DNA from: Mrakia gelida | Lineage: Eukaryota > Basidiomycota > Tremellomycetes > Cystofilobasidiales > Mrakiaceae | DNA length: 64,000 nt | Reading direction: 5' to 3' | Assembly: GCA_024345305.1 (NCBI GenBank) | Contig: BRON01000015.1 | Location: 992,001 to 1,056,000 of the forward strand | Part shown: positions 12,101 through 27,155 of the stretch, piece after piece | Layout: each line of letters starts with the position of its first letter | How positions within the stretch are numbered: the stretch's first letter is position 1 | The notes under the pieces: generated by a model | What the model was told of the DNA's origin: nothing | Database searches by the model: none | What the model saw: the letters and a program-made list of their open reading frames with translations, nothing else | Position numbers and translations under genes: made by a program

Positions 12101-13854
12101 TTTTCGTCCCTCGCGCGTCTCCTCTTCGTCGCGACGAACATCTCGCTGACCTCTCTCTTTTCGTCTTCTCTTCGCTTCACAGGGAGAGACCATCGCCCAG
12201 GAGGGTAAGGTAGAGAAGCACCCTGCTCTTCGAGTCGGATACGTCGCCCAGCACGCTTTCCATCATTTGGAGCAGCATCTCGAGAAGACCCCCGTCGCTT
12301 ACATGTTCGTCTCGCCTTCCTTCCCTCCCTCCTTTCGTCCCTCTTCCCTCTCAAACCCTTTTCGTTCGCGCTTCGAGATCTGACTTCGTTCTTCCCTTCG
12401 TTGTTTCCCTCCTCCAACAGTCAGTGGCGATTCCAGGACGGTCACGATCGAGAGGTCCTCGAGAAGGCTACCCGAGTTCTCTCCGAGGAGGACAAGATCC
12501 AGATGGAGAAGCCCATCACCGGAAAGGACGGAACTCAGAGGAAGATTGAGCTTCTCATGGGTCGACAGAAGCTGAAGAAGACCTTCCAGTACGAGATCAA
12601 GTGGCAGGGACTCTCCCACAAGGTTCGTTCTCGTCCTTCCTTTCACTCTTCGCGTTTCGTTCGAGTACTGACCTGACGCTCTCTCTCTTCCTTTGTTCGA
12701 ATCAACAGAGCAACACCTGGTTGTCTCGAGACGCTCTCTTTGAGGCTGGTTTCCAGAAGCTCGTCCAGCAGTTCGACGATATCGAGTCGTCCCGAGGTTC
12801 GTCCTCTTTCGCCCTTGACCTTCCTCGACGCTCACTTCCGTCGCTGACCTCGCCTTCTTCTGCTTCTCTTCAATTCATTCAGAGGGAGCCGGAACCCGAG
12901 ACAACGCTGCTCACCTCATCAAGAAGCACCTCGAGGACGTCGGACTCGAGGGAGACCACGCCATGTACTCTGAGGTCAAGGGACTCTCCGGAGGACAGAA
13001 GGTCAAGGTCGTCATCGCCGCCACCCTCTGGAACAACCCCCAGGTTCTCATTCTCGATGAGCCTACCAACTTGTGAGTCTGCAAAGCGATTCGGACCTGG
13101 GTCGCCAACGAGTCGACTCGAGAGCTGACCTCGTTTTCCTTCGTTCTTGCGTCCATCAGCTTGGATCGAGAGGCCCTTGGAGGTCTTTCCGTCGCTATCC
13201 GAGACTGGGGAGGAGCTGTCTGCATCATCTCGCACAACATGGAGTTCGTCAACGCTCTTTGCCCCGAGGTAAGTCTTCGTCTCGCTTCATCGTTCGCTCT
13301 CGACGCGTCTCTCCCCTTCCGTTTCCTTTCCTATCCCTCGCTCTCTTGACACTGACTCCCTCTCTCCCTTCCGCTCTCTTCCTCTCAGATCTGGAACGTC
13401 GATGGAGGACGACTCACTCACATCGGTAAGGTCGGTCTCGTCGAGGACGCCTTCGAGGATGGAACTCCCTCCGCCACCCCTGGAGCTTCCACTGCTACCT
13501 CCGCCGTCCCCTCGAGGATCGGATCCCGAGTCGGATCCAGGGGAGCCTCCGCTTCCACTACCCCTGCTGGAAGTGGCGACGAGTCGGAAGTCTACTCCAA
13601 GGTCCGAACCAAGAAGAAGAAGCCCACCAGGAACGACATCAAGGCTCAGGAGGTTCGACGAGCCCAGAGGAAGCTTAAGTGGCTTACCTACGGAGGAGAG
13701 CGAGAGATGGATACCGATGAGGAGGACAAGCCTGGAGTGAGTTTTCCTTCTTTTCTGCTCTCGTCCTCGAACTCGCTCGCGTTTGCGATAACTCGTCGCT
13801 GACTTCCCTTTCCTTTCCTTCCTCTTTCTTTCCTCTCAGATGGCCAAGGATTAA
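9122..13854 (+). CDS. TEF3: Translation elongation factor 3 (eEF3), ABC-F ATPase
   Basis: Fungal-specific ribosome-bound ATPase that releases E-site tRNA in each elongation cycle. The gene has about 15 exons. The N-terminal HEAT-repeat region runs through the first exons and is followed by two ABC cassettes. Cassette 1 has [25 protein letters not shown] and [10 protein letters not shown]. Cassette 2 has [24 protein letters not shown] and ILDEPTNFLD, with the chromodomain insertion ([16 protein letters not shown]) between its Walker A and signature. The C-terminus carries the basic ribosome-binding tail [23 protein letters not shown] sequence and ends in MAKD from a tiny last coding exon (13840-13854). 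Codon use is strongly biased to C-ending codons, as expected of an abundant protein. Several introns use GTTCGT donors. Confidence 0.96.
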
Positions 13855-15099
13855 GCTCTCTCTTACCTGAGAGCTCCCTCCCCGTTCAGTTCAGTTCCTT
13901 TCTGTCTTTCCCTATCTTACGCCCCACTCGCCTTGCTTCGTTTCCGTCACGTCCTCCTCGCTCGCTTTGCATAATAACTATCTCCTCCATCCCATCCCAC
14001 CTCGCATGACTTCTTTCTATATCTCGGTTCGCCTGTTCCCGCAACCTCTATAACTAGACTTACCTTCACCCCCCAGCCCTCTTTGGTGTCTTCGTTCGTT
14101 CGCGCGCTCGCCTTCTTTTTTCTTCTTCGCTCGGTCTCTTTCTTCGTTCTTGCTCCTGGTCATGATTTTCTCGTTACCTACCTTTTCTCCGCTTCTTAGA
14201 TGCGTTTCATTCACTCAAATCAAAATAGGATGTCGGTCATCCTTCGCATCATTCTGGCTGAGGGAAAGAATCTCGAAGAAGGAAGACGACGACGCGACGA
14301 GAACGATAGGGTAGGGAGTTGGTGGATTGACTTCGCTTTCGAGCTCTTCGCGCACTGATCGGTGATAAGATCTGAGAGCAAGGCTCGCGTAGCTATCGAG
14401 AGGAAGGCGTTGGGGTTTGGCAGGATAGAAGAAAGGGAGGGACGAGAAGGTCCGTCGACGAGGGTGCGAAACTTCACTGAAGCTCCCCTTTTCAATCCTT
14501 CACGAAGGGGACCCAGTCTTTCAACGCCCAGCCACATCTGAATCATTAAGTTCATCAAAAGAACAAAGGCAAAAACCCCACGCTAAAGCTAAGAACGATC
14601 AGCTATCGAATCAACAAGAATTGAAGTGGACCTGGTGGGATCTCCCGCGAACCTTTTTATCTCGTAGGGAACCTCGATATAAGTAGTTTGAGGGATGCGT
14701 ATTATGATGCGACTGAGGAGGTTGATCAAGCAACAGAGGTGAGCGGACAGTGGGATCTGAGCGAGAAGGGAAGAGGGCGAGACCTGCCGCCTCCGGCGCG
14801 ACTCACAGCAAGGAAGAGGTCGACGACCGAGATGATTCGCTTTTTCTGAATTTTGAGGGTTCTTTGCGTGGTGACGGCCTTGCCTTGGGAACTAGAGCCT
14901 GAAAGAAGCGCCAAAACGGACCGTCAGCAACTCAAAGACAACGACGCGTCGAGACTCGATCGAGAGCGAAGCTCAAGGAGACAGGGTTGTTTCTTGGTCT
15001 TCCAGCGTCGAAGAGCAGATGGAGGCAGTTGGCCTGCATATGCATTACCGGCATGTGAGTGCAAGATGAGGAGAGAAGAGAGTGTCAAGGTCAGAGCAC
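13855..15099. other. eEF3 3' flank and unexplained sequence left of the decayed duplicate
   Basis: The first 300 bp is the CT-rich 3' flank of eEF3. Between 14220 and 15099 no conserved protein could be assigned. On the minus strand a possible exon at about 14902-14810 (SSSQGKAVTTQRTLKIQKKR) follows a CAG acceptor and ends at a GTGAGT donor. It could be a 3' exon joined to the truncated gene at 15.1-16.9 kb. This is weak evidence from splice signals only. Confidence 0.4.
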
Positions 15100-16910
15100 A
15101 AACCTGGTGAAGAGGAGGGAGAGGCGGTGTCGACGGTAGGGGAGTTGAATGGACGAGCTCGCGTCTTCCTCGATTTGGTCTTGTCGACGACGGGAGGTTC
15201 CTCGACTTGAGCCGGTGGTCGGGTGTTGGAGGTTTCATGGGAGGAGGCGGTGCTGCTATACCAGTGCGAGTCGATTCGGGAGGCGAGGGAAGCGGCGAGA
15301 TCGAGGTCCTTTCCAAGGGTGGTGGGGGGGGGAGGTGGAGCGGACGCGAGGGAAGAAGGATCATCGAGGGAAATGGAAGGAGTGGGAGAGGAGGCGACGG
15401 GTGGTTCTGAATTGGCGATAGGGATCGAGGTGGAGGTTTGGTGGGAGGTTGTGGAAGGTTGGATGGGAGATGAGGTAGTCGAAGGAAGAGAATCGACGAA
15501 AGAGGACGACGCGTTCGAGAGGAGTTCTTTCGCCTGATCGTCCTTGATCTGATTCAACGATGACGACGAAGAGGTCAAAGCTGTCTCCACCTCCTTGAAT
15601 TCGGCTGAACTGACCTCCCGCGCTGGCTCCACCGTGTTCGTTGCGTCGGCGTCGTCGTCTTCCTTGAACTTGAACGCGTCGTCCCAGACCCTGTCCGAAC
15701 CCTTGACTCGTACGAGAGGAGGAGGAGCATGAGTCGAGCGTCCCTTATCGAAGGCTTGTTTCCAGATCTTTGCCGACTGAGCCTCGAGTTTGGATCGTTT
15801 GTTCTCCTGCAGGAAACGAGAGGCGAGAGGAGGTAAGGGCTCGCTCGGGAAAGTGGCGAGGCGCGACTCAGAAGACTCACCAGCGCGACCTTGACCTGAT
15901 CTGAGACCGAAGTAGGGGAGGGAGCGTCCAACGATTGCCCTTTGACGAGTCCGACGAGTTGCTCGGCGAAGGGATCGGAGAGAGGAGGGGAGGCGGTGGT
16001 GGGTGCGTCGACGACGGAGGTCATGAGCTTTGAGTGAGGAGGAGGGACGAAGTCGTAGGGCGATCGAGCTCGAAGGTCACTATAAAACAGGCGAGGAGGG
16101 CCGGAGTTAGCTATGAAGCAGACTTGTTGAAGGAAAGGGAGAGAAGCCATCGGGCGTCGACTCACCTCGAGCTCACGTCAGCGACCTTCCCTCTGCCCTC
16201 TCCATCTTCCATCAATCCAGAAGCCCATCCCTCTTTCTCGCCACCTTTCCTCTCCGTATTCCTCCTCAAAGCTCTGATCTCCTCCTTCAGATCGCTCAGC
16301 AAGATCTGGCTGCTCAGTTGCCCTCCTCCTGCCCCTCCCTCGCCTGGACCGCCTCCTCCTCCTCTCCCTCCCAATCGAGGCTTCCATTGGCCCTCTGATT
16401 GAGCTTGTGAGCGACTGAGTTTGCGATTGATCTTCGAAGGAGGAGGAAGGTGGAAGAGCTGGCGAGGAGGGAGATCCCTCCGGTGAGTCCGACGAGGAGA
16501 AGAACGGCTGAGCCAGGAGAACTGCTAGGATGATTCCTTCGATCGTGAGGGTTGATAGTCGAGTGAGGAGAGGGAGGTGGAGGTGAAGGAGGGTGGGAAG
16601 CGGGTGAAGGGGAAGAGAAGATGTTGAAAGGATCGAGGAAGGAAGGGAACGAGGATGGTGAGCTCGTCGTCGTTCCCGAAGTCTCCCCGTTCGACGAGAT
16701 TGCTGGGATAAACATCGTCCCGTCATCTGTGAAGTAGATGAGGATGGGGGAGGAAGAGAAGAGGGTGAGAAGAAGGAGCTCATGGAAGGGGATGGGACGA
16801 GATGGAGGGAGGTTGAAGTGGTTGGGAGTTAAGGGAGGGAGGGAGGGGGAGGGAGGAGATAAGGGACGAGAGAGGCGAGGCAGGGGTGGAGGGAGGTCGA
16901 GATCGTTCAT
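15100..16910 (-). pseudogene. Decayed, 3'-truncated duplicate of the coiled-coil membrane protein gene at 51.2-53.3 kb
   Basis: Clear paralogue of the minus-strand gene at 51200-53326. Shared stretches include AISSNGETSGTTTSS, FPSFLDPFNIF, SSSPGSAVLLLVGLTGGISL, SSQILLSDLKEE, DLRARSPYDF, SAKIWKQAFDKGRS and SRKTRARPFNSPTVDTAS. Three lesions are visible. The short leader before FTDDGT is one base shorter than in the partner, so the equivalent ATG is out of frame and only an upstream ATG at 16910 reads through. Near 16346-16400 there is a net loss of 70 bp, which shifts the frame inside the coiled-coil exon and leads to a stop. Homology ends abruptly at about 15105 inside the last coding exon, after TASPSSSP. 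Introns at the same places (GTGAGTCGACGC donor near 16163) are kept. It could still be transcribed or rescued by unseen splicing. Confidence 0.68.
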
Positions 16911-17830
16911 GAATGAATGAAGGGTTTCACGTTCTCGAGCTTCCGAGAAAAGGTTTTCTTACAACCGAAAATTTGACTCCTCACCGAGTGTGTCAAAGTC
17001 AAGACAGAAAGGTGACGGGAGGAGGAGACGAACGCGTCAAGGGTCGAAGTCGCGACTTGAGCTCAGCTTTTTCGCCCTCTGTTCGCTTGCTAGGTGCCCA
17101 GTGTTCGACATCTAAATCGTGTGACTCGGTAAAGGTCGCCACTGGAGTCTGTCTTTAGATCAAGCAAGGCGAGAACTGGCGACGGACGAATTGTTTTGGA
17201 CGCGTCGAGCGAGTGACTGCTTTCCCTTCAGTCTGGATATTGACTCCGGCTTTGAAGACTTCCACCTTGATATGACTGGATTTTAAAGAGGTGTGACACC
17301 GGAGGAGGAGATGGTTGCCGGAGATGAGCTCACGACGCATCGTCAAAACCGACTTGATCGTCCTCAAGCTTGAATTAGGAGTTTTCCCTCGATATCTCCC
17401 AATTCTTCTACTGAGCTAGCTGACTTTCTGACCCACGTCTCGTGGGTATCCTGCCTACTCTCGAGACTTTGCGGCGATGGATAAGTGAGCTTCTTAGACT
17501 GCAGCTTTCCGCTTCGACCTCGACTTTGACGCGTCGTGAAAGCCCAGTGACTCCCTTCTCATCTCTCTCCTCCCCTTTCCTCGGTCGCGACACAACCTCA
17601 AATCCATCGATCAGCGTTTTCGGGGAGGGTATAAAATCAACCACCTCCCAACCTCACCAACGCAGTCCGTTTTACCCGAACGGATTGATGTGAGGCTGAT
17701 TGTGAGAACAGCTAGACGCCAAGAATCAAGAATCAAGCAGCAAGAAAGCCTAGTTGTTCATCGATTCAAGTCACGCCTCGGATCCCTACTTTATCCTCGG
17801 CGGCTGGTCCGTTGAGTTCCATTAGGGCTC
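15105..17830 (+). repeat. Segmental duplication, left copy
   Basis: Sequence from about 15105 to 17830 matches about 51560 to 54360 in the same order and orientation. It covers the membrane protein gene, its promoter, the blocks GAGATGGTTGCC and CTCTCGAGACTTTGCGGCGAT, and a dispersed repeat core. Identity by eye is about 70-85 percent, lower outside the gene. Confidence 0.8.
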
Positions 17831-18615
17831 CAAACGTCGTCCGCTTCCGGCAACGCGTCCGGTCGCTGTACACGTTCTGTTTCGAACAGCTCCAGGGCAA
17901 GAAAGCTGTCAAATGAGAAACAAGGGAGCGAAAGACGAGGTACGAGCCTCAGACAAGCAGGAGAGGAAAACGAGGTCGAGGTTTCAAACCGGACCAGGAG
18001 ATGGCGGGTTTGAGTTTTTGATTTTGCAGGACGCGTCGAACGTCTTTCGTTGCCTGCGTTGCCCTGCTCGTGACCTCCTCCGAGCTCCAGGCTAGTTTAC
18101 TACTCTGCGAAAATCTGAAAACAAAAGATGCATCGGTCTTGACATCGAGAAGGTCCCAGACAAGCACGCGACGCGACTCAAGACGAACTTCGGTCGCTCG
18201 CTCTCGAAAGTGCGACAGAGTCTGCGTCTCGTACGTCGCGCGAGAACTAGAGCCGAAACTCTCTAGGTGTAGGAGTTAAGCTTCTATTTTAAGTTTGCCA
18301 GGTCTCATTTCGGTCTACAACGCGTCGAGACAAAGACAGGAAGGTCGAGCTCACAATGAAAGCACCCTTGGTGCGAGAGCTGGAGGACCTCGAGGTGACA
18401 AAAACAAGTTTCGAGAGTATGCGCACCGACACAAGAGACTGGCTCAAAAAATGGCCAAGGAAAATAGCTTGAGAAGTCAGTCTGCAGTCTGCTGGCCTCC
18501 CTCGAAAGGGAAAAGAAGGAAGAAGAGCGCGTCCTTTCGAGGGACCTCAACCCCCCACCCCCTTCTCTCCTCTCCCCTCTCGTCCCAAACTCCTCAACTT
18601 CACGATCCCCACGAC
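16911..18615. other. Intergenic repeats between the decayed duplicate and PSF3
   Basis: About 1.7 kb. The first 900 bp is the right part of the segmental duplication and ends in the dispersed repeat core. Position 17990-18060 carries the block AGATGGCGGGTTT followed by GACGCGTC, which also follows the cores near 42.1 and 54.5 kb. The last 300 bp is the PSF3 promoter. No gene is supported. Confidence 0.6.
17615..17830 (-). repeat. Dispersed repeat core, copy 2 of 5
   Basis: Read on the minus strand it has the same block order as the other copies. On the plus strand it begins with GGGTATAAAATCAACC, a TATA-like box, then GCAGTCCGTTTTACCCGAACGGATTGATGTGAGG, a double AAGAATC, GTTCATCGATTCAAGTCACG and CGGATCCC. 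Confidence 0.85.
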
Positions 18616-20101
18616 ATGGACGAAACGGATTACTGGTCAATAGAGTCCATCCTAGCAGACAACCAGGTTAGTCCAAGCTCCTGGTGGTGGTCCATAGAAG
18701 GGAGGAAGGAAGGACAGGACGAGAGCCGAGCTGACCTTTGTCCGTTCCCTTCCCTCGCTTGCCTTTCTCGTCTCTTTGGCGAACGCAGAAACTGCCTTGT
18801 ACCTTCTTACTCGATGCTGAGGGACTGGGATACTTGGATGGAGCGGGAGAGGCTGATGTGAGTACTCTGGGGCTACTGGGCATGGGATGGGGATCGAAGG
18901 AAGCGAAGGAGGAAAGGAAGGGAGGGAGGGGTGGATGGGACGCGAAGGAGCCGCAAGGGGAGCTTTCTCGTATGTACGGGAGGTATCGTCTCATCGAAAT
19001 GGTCTCAGGCGCGTTCCTGGAGATGCAGTTCTATAGAAGCTTGTCTCCAAGAGCTTGCTCGAGACTCGAAGGAAGGGCAAGAAGGAGCTGTTGAGCTCGA
19101 CATCCTCGACATCCTCCCTTCCTCGCTATGCCTCAATTCTCTAGTTTTCCTCTCGACCACAGAAGCTGACATCTCCTCCCCTCCCCAATCATCAGCTCAA
19201 ACAATCTGCCAAGGCCGAGCTCCCGTTCTGGCTAGCAAAAACCATGGCTCTCAAGTTCGTCTCCTTCCTCCTCCACCTCCTTGAGCTTAGCTCGCGTCCC
19301 TCCTTCCACACCCTCAGCCCCCATCCTCCCCGTTCGACTCAGCGACTGACACGCGTCCCCTCGACTCCTTGGATCCCTCAGTGACTTCATCTCCTTCACC
19401 ATCCCACCACCCTTCTCTGCACGAGTTCGAAACGCTCTCAACGCTGAAGCTCGATCGGTCAAGCTCTCGAATCTCGTCGGAGGGATGGGACTGTGGTACG
19501 GGTTTGGGCTGAGGTTGAGTCATATGTGAGTACATCCCGACATCTACTCCCTCCACCTGTCTTCTCGATCGACTTCCACCGATCTCGTCGACTTCCCTCC
19601 TCCTCCTTCTTTGCATCGAGCGCTTCGTCTCGCCTCGCTCAAACACTTCGACTGACCGACCCCCTCTCGTTCCTCTCTACAGCCTTGAGGATCGTCAAGC
19701 AACCAGTATCTCCACACTCCTCACCACCACCTTCCGGTTCCGTCTACCAGAGATCCAGGATCAAGCTCACCACGCTGCGAGTGTGACGAGTCACGCCCAG
19801 GCTGGGTTGGGAGGAGGAGGGGAGTTCAGAGAGGGGATGGAGGGAGAGGAGAGGGAATGTGAGTACTTCGCCCCGCTCCTTGTCGCTCGCGTGGTTTTGG
19901 TGACCGAAGGAGGGGACAGAAGGAAGGCGATCAGCGAGCAGAGACGCGTCTCCTCCTTCTCAGAACGCTGACCTGACCTCGTCTGTCCTCGTATTCACAG
20001 TATTCGCAATCGCCCAAGAGTCAGCCCGTCGGATGAAACACTGGTACGACGGAGGACACAGCTCGGGAGATCAAAAACGAGTGACGGGCGCGAGGAGTTG
20101 A
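18616..20101 (+). CDS. PSF3: GINS complex subunit Psf3
   Basis: Part of the GINS tetramer that joins Cdc45 and Mcm2-7 in the replicative helicase. Exons: 18616-18666, 18789-18857, 19196-19254, 19382-19525, 19683-19858, 20001-20101, total 600 nt and 199 residues, the size of human PSF3. The N-terminus has YWSIESILADNQKLPC, matching the YxSxDDIL....LP motif of the B domain. AELPFWLAKTMAL and the following ISFTIPPPFS form the conserved helical core. WYGFGLRLSH matches FYGFGSQLLH of the animal protein. The C-terminal helix is FAIAQESARRMKHWYD. The gene is intact. Confidence 0.9.
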
Positions 20102-20371
20102 CGAGTCGTCGCTGTTCAGTCCAGTCCAGTCGACCTTCCGTTCTCTTCCTTTTCGTTTCTTCGTTCGCACTCAGCTCTCTGCACCTCCTATCTCTCTCTC
20201 TTTGCACACACTTTCAGCACGCATCTCCTCATCTCTTAGATACCCTTTGCTTTCGCTCTCTTTCACGTCGTTCGTTGATGATGACACTGACACTTCCGCG
20301 CTCGTCGCTCTCGTCCGACTTGACTTGTTGAAGCATTACTTCCCATCTAAGATCGGACTCCCCCCACCGAG

Positions 20372-21022
20372 CTATATGTCCTTCTTCGACTCTACCTCTC
20401 TCGTTTCCAACGAAGCACCAGCAGCACCACCCTCGCTCTTCCCCTTCAGCTCGACTTCGCGCCGTTTCTCCTCCTCCTGGATCCTCTGAGCCTTCAATAG
20501 CTCCATCACGAACCTATAGGCGAGGACGGCAAATCACAAAGCAAATCAGTCAGTCTTCATCCGTCTCGATCGCGATCCAGCGAGCTGAGGGACGACCAAA
20601 GGCGAAAGAAGAAGAAGAGACGAGAGAGGAAAGTGAGCGAGACTCACCAGCCCGTACTCGCCCAAAGACACACGCTCACCCCCGCCAGAGCCAGGACATG
20701 GATGTTCCATTGGGTGAGAACGTAGAGAGCCACGAGGACTAGGATCAACCCGAGGAAGGAGAGATGCATGCCTAGGATGAGGCCGCTGTGAAACGAAACG
20801 AAGGGAGGGAGGAGGGAGGGTGTGAGCTTCGATTCGATTCGAAGGAGAACGATGAAGAAGGAGAAGAACGAGAGGGGAAGTTGAACGGAACGGAACGTAC
20901 TGATTTACACCCCCATCGAAGATGGAGGAGATGATGTCGGCGAAGAAACCTTCGGGTTTGGATTCGGAGGAGGGAGGAGATGGTGGTGAGGACGGGGACG
21001 GGGAGGGGGAGGAGGAGGGCAT
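20372..21022 (-). CDS. PKR1: Pkr1-like V-ATPase assembly factor of the ER
   Basis: Small ER membrane protein needed to assemble the Vo sector of the vacuolar ATPase. Three exons on the minus strand: 21022-20911 or close to it, 20791-20653 region, and the last from about 20517 to the stop at 20372. FFADIISSIFDGGVN leads into two membrane helices (GLILGMHLSFLGLILVLVALYV and IHVLALAGVSVCLWASTGWFV). These match the FFxxLWESIFxPGxxP, LxLxLVALWxxT and WAxxTWFxxEL pattern of Pkr1. A charged tail, KAQRIQEEEKRR, follows. The chosen start MPSSS precedes a Ser/Pro-rich leader of about 25 residues. Divergent from RVB2 with about 240 bp between the starts. Confidence 0.82.
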
Positions 21023-21264
21023 GGCTTCTGGGCAAGGCGACGTGGAGGCGATGTAGAAGGTTGAAGTGATGCTACTGTGAGGTGAAAGAAAAGAAGGTCC
21101 GTATAGCGATGATGCGAGCGATGAAGATTTCTCTCTCCTTTTTATGGCGGTGGTCGTTGCGAGTTGAACGAAGTCGTCTCTCTCGTTTTCAAGTTGACCT
21201 CTGCCCAACTCTCTCTCCTTCCTTCCCTTCTCCTCCCTCCCTCCTTCTCTCCCTCTCCTCAACG

Positions 21265-24378
<3,114 letters not shown>

Positions 24379-25426
24379 ATTTCTTGCCGTTGAGATCTGT
24401 GTTGATGTCTGTTCTTATCCGACGCTGTCTTTGTTCGAGAGGACGGAGGGAAGAGCGCGTCGAGTCGAATCAACGCGAGCGAGGCTCGAAGCTCGAAGCT
24501 TGAGCAGAGGTGTCCGAGCTCGGTCTTCGTGATACTTCTCGTCCATGCTACGTGCTCCATTCTCCTCAAGTCGACATACCTCCGTGTTGAGGAAGAGCAA
24601 ACGCGGGCAGAACGTGCTCTCGCTCGCGTCCTTCGATTTTCAGCCCTCCCTCCTCCCCCGCCGGAAATGCTCGATTCCGACTGCTACAAGGACTTTGTGT
24701 CTCTCTTTCTCCGTCTCTCGTGTACATCAGTTATCGTATCCCACCCAGCTAGCCTCGAGAACAAGATAAAAAACTGATCTCCTTTCCGTTTCGCGTGCGT
24801 TGCTAACCTGAGCTCGCTTTCGTTTCGACTCGAAACCTTGAAGCTCCCCGACCCCTTGTGTTCGCCTTCTTCCCTCCCAACGTTCAGCTCCTCAATCTCA
24901 AGCGGTTCTCCAATCCTCGACTACTACCAGGTGAGTCTTTCGAGTGGGAATAGAGTGCGAAGAAGAAGAAGGGGGCTCTCTTGAGGAGAGGAGAGGAGAT
25001 CGAGAGCGAGCTCGGATGGTTTTGGGGATGACGTCCGGCTCGTTCGAGAAGGAAGGAGAACGAGACGAGGAGGAGAAGAGAGGACGACCAGAGAGAATGG
25101 CAGGGCATGGATGGACGAGTGAGCCTCTGCGTAGACGGGTGGAGAGCGAGCAAGGGCTTGAAGGGAGGATCTAGGGATGGGAGAGGGAGGTGAAGACGAG
25201 AAGGGAGGGACGGTGGAACCACTTGACCTTGCCCTTTCCCCTTCCCTCGCTTCGTCCCTCCCTCTTTCTACTCGCAACGTCCACCCACTCTTCACCTGTT
25301 TCGAATCGATCTCTGACTCGTTGTATGCGCTTTCTCAACTTCACCTACTCTCCTTCAGCCGGACGACTCTCCTTCACTTCGAAACCAAAGCAGACCTCCT
25401 CCTCCTCGTCCTCCCCTCCTTCGTCT
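24379..25426 (+). promoter_or_regulatory. ORM1: Intergenic region and ORM leader
   Basis: About 1 kb between the RVB2 stop and the ORM start. A GTGAGT donor at 24932 after an exon-like CT-rich stretch suggests a spliced 5' untranslated exon, but the matching acceptor is not certain. No protein family match is seen in any frame. Confidence 0.45.
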
Positions 25427-27155
25427 ATGCCCTCCCCTCCTACGATCTCCCTCATCCCTCCACCCCCTCCTCTCCCAGCAGCAATCTCCTCAACAACCAC
25501 TCGAGCTCGTTCGTCTTCCACGCCCATCTCCCCCATCGACGCTCAATCCAACAAGCTCCAACGTCCGTCAGCGACCCTGTCCCGTCATCAATCCCACCTG
25601 CTCAACAACCAGCAGTCCTCCTCCTCCTCCTCTCCAAGCTCAACCTCGCCGCCGTTAATGGAAGAGGGTCTGGCAGTCAAGAAGAAGGCCGGAGGGAGAG
25701 CGAGGAGTGCTAGTCTGGTCACCGTGAAGGAAGTCGGAGGAGGCGAAGGGGAGATGGATATGGCCGACATGGGAAGCTCCGGAACAGAGAACTGGCAGTG
25801 GGTAGACGCAAAGGGTAAGTGCTTCCTCTCTCTCTCTTCACTAGCATATACTCCTCTCTCAGCCTCGCACACCCACCTACCTCCTTCCACCAACTTCGAA
25901 ATGGCCATCCCTCGCCCTCCCTCCACACAAATCGCAGCCCTCGACCTCGCTCTCCTCCACGTCCCTCCTCCTCGCTAACCACTCCCTCTCTTCTTTCCTC
26001 CTCGTTCGATCCAGGCGCCTGGCTCATCCACCCGATCCTCATCCTCCTAGGCAAGTTCCTCATCGACGCAGTACCAGGAATAGGAAGCGACCTCTCGTGG
26101 TCGTTGACAAACTGCGGCTACATGGGGGTACGTCTCGACCTTCCTTCCCCTTCGCCTTGACTTTCGCTCTCGTTTTCGCTCAAACTGACCTTCTGCCCTT
26201 CCCTCGACGCTTGTGCAGATCTCCTACCTCATCTTCCATCAAATGGTCGGGTTGCCGTTCGAGAACGTGTAAGTCTCCCTCTCCCTTCTCCAACCCCCCA
26301 CTCGAACGAAGGAGGGGAGGAGGAGGAGCCGGTCGAGCCCGAACGACGAGACGAATTTCGAGCTCGCTTCGTTTCGCTTCGTCGTCCTCCCCCGTCCCCA
26401 CCTCTGCAAGCGAGACGAAGACGAAGACGAAGCGCTGATGCCTTCTCGCTTTTTTGTGCGTTCGTGGTGATTATTCCAGATCCCCAACGGGAGGAGCGTA
26501 CGACGACCTGACGCTCTGGGAGCAAATCGACGATGGAGCTCAGTACACGCCTGCGAAGAAGTACCTGACGAGTGTGCCGATTGGACTGTGAGTTTGGGCT
26601 CTCGCTTTCCTTTGCCTTCCCTCCCAACTATCAAACCTCCTCTGAACGCGAACGAGACGAAGAACGAACCGAACGTCGAACGAGAGCTGACTCTCCCTTC
26701 GTTCGCTTCCCTTCCCCTTCGCAGCTTCCTCATCTCAACCCACTACTCCTCCTACGACCCCATCCTCTTCTTCATCAATTTCGTGGCTCTCGCGTTGGTT
26801 CTGATCCCGAAATTGCCTGTGGTGAGTTCCCTTTCCCACCTCGCCTTCCCACCTCCCCTCTCCTCCCCTTCCCTACCTCTCCTTCCCATTCCTCACCTTG
26901 CTCTCTTCCCCTCTCTAACCTCTTCACTCCCCTCCCACCCCCCTCCCCTTTCCTACCTCCATCCCACCCACCCAGCTCCACCGCCTCCGCTTCTCCTTCC
27001 TCGAACCCATCGCGGACCCCTCTACGCCCGGTCCTTCGCGTGCTGGTTCGCCGACCTTCCGCTCTTCTTCTTCGAGCAACAAGGGACGGGCGAGGCCTAG
27101 GAGCGTGGCGGAGGAAGAGGAGGAGGAGTATAGTAACGAGAGGAAGAGTCGTTGA
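25427..27155 (+). CDS. ORM1: ORM/ORMDL family regulator of serine palmitoyltransferase
   Basis: ER membrane protein that inhibits serine palmitoyltransferase until phosphorylated. Exons: 25427-25814, 26015-26127, 26219-26268, 26480-26587, 26725-26821, 26976-27155, total 936 nt and 311 residues. The N-terminal 120 residues are Ser/Pro-rich and contain two RARS(A/S)S sites, which fit the RxRxxS form used by the yeast kinase Ypk1. The conserved core starts at NWQWVDAKGAWLIHP and includes GGAYDDLTLWEQIDDGAQYTP, then KYLTSVPIGLFLISTHY and KLPVLHRLRF. A Ser-rich and acidic tail follows. The start was chosen at MPSPPTIS because upstream in-frame sequence has no conserved features. Which yeast ORM it corresponds to cannot be told. 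Confidence 0.93.

Noticed and set aside
14220..14558. Minus-strand frame of 112 codons between eEF3 and the decayed duplicate
   Set aside because: No motif, no splice context and no similarity to neighbours.
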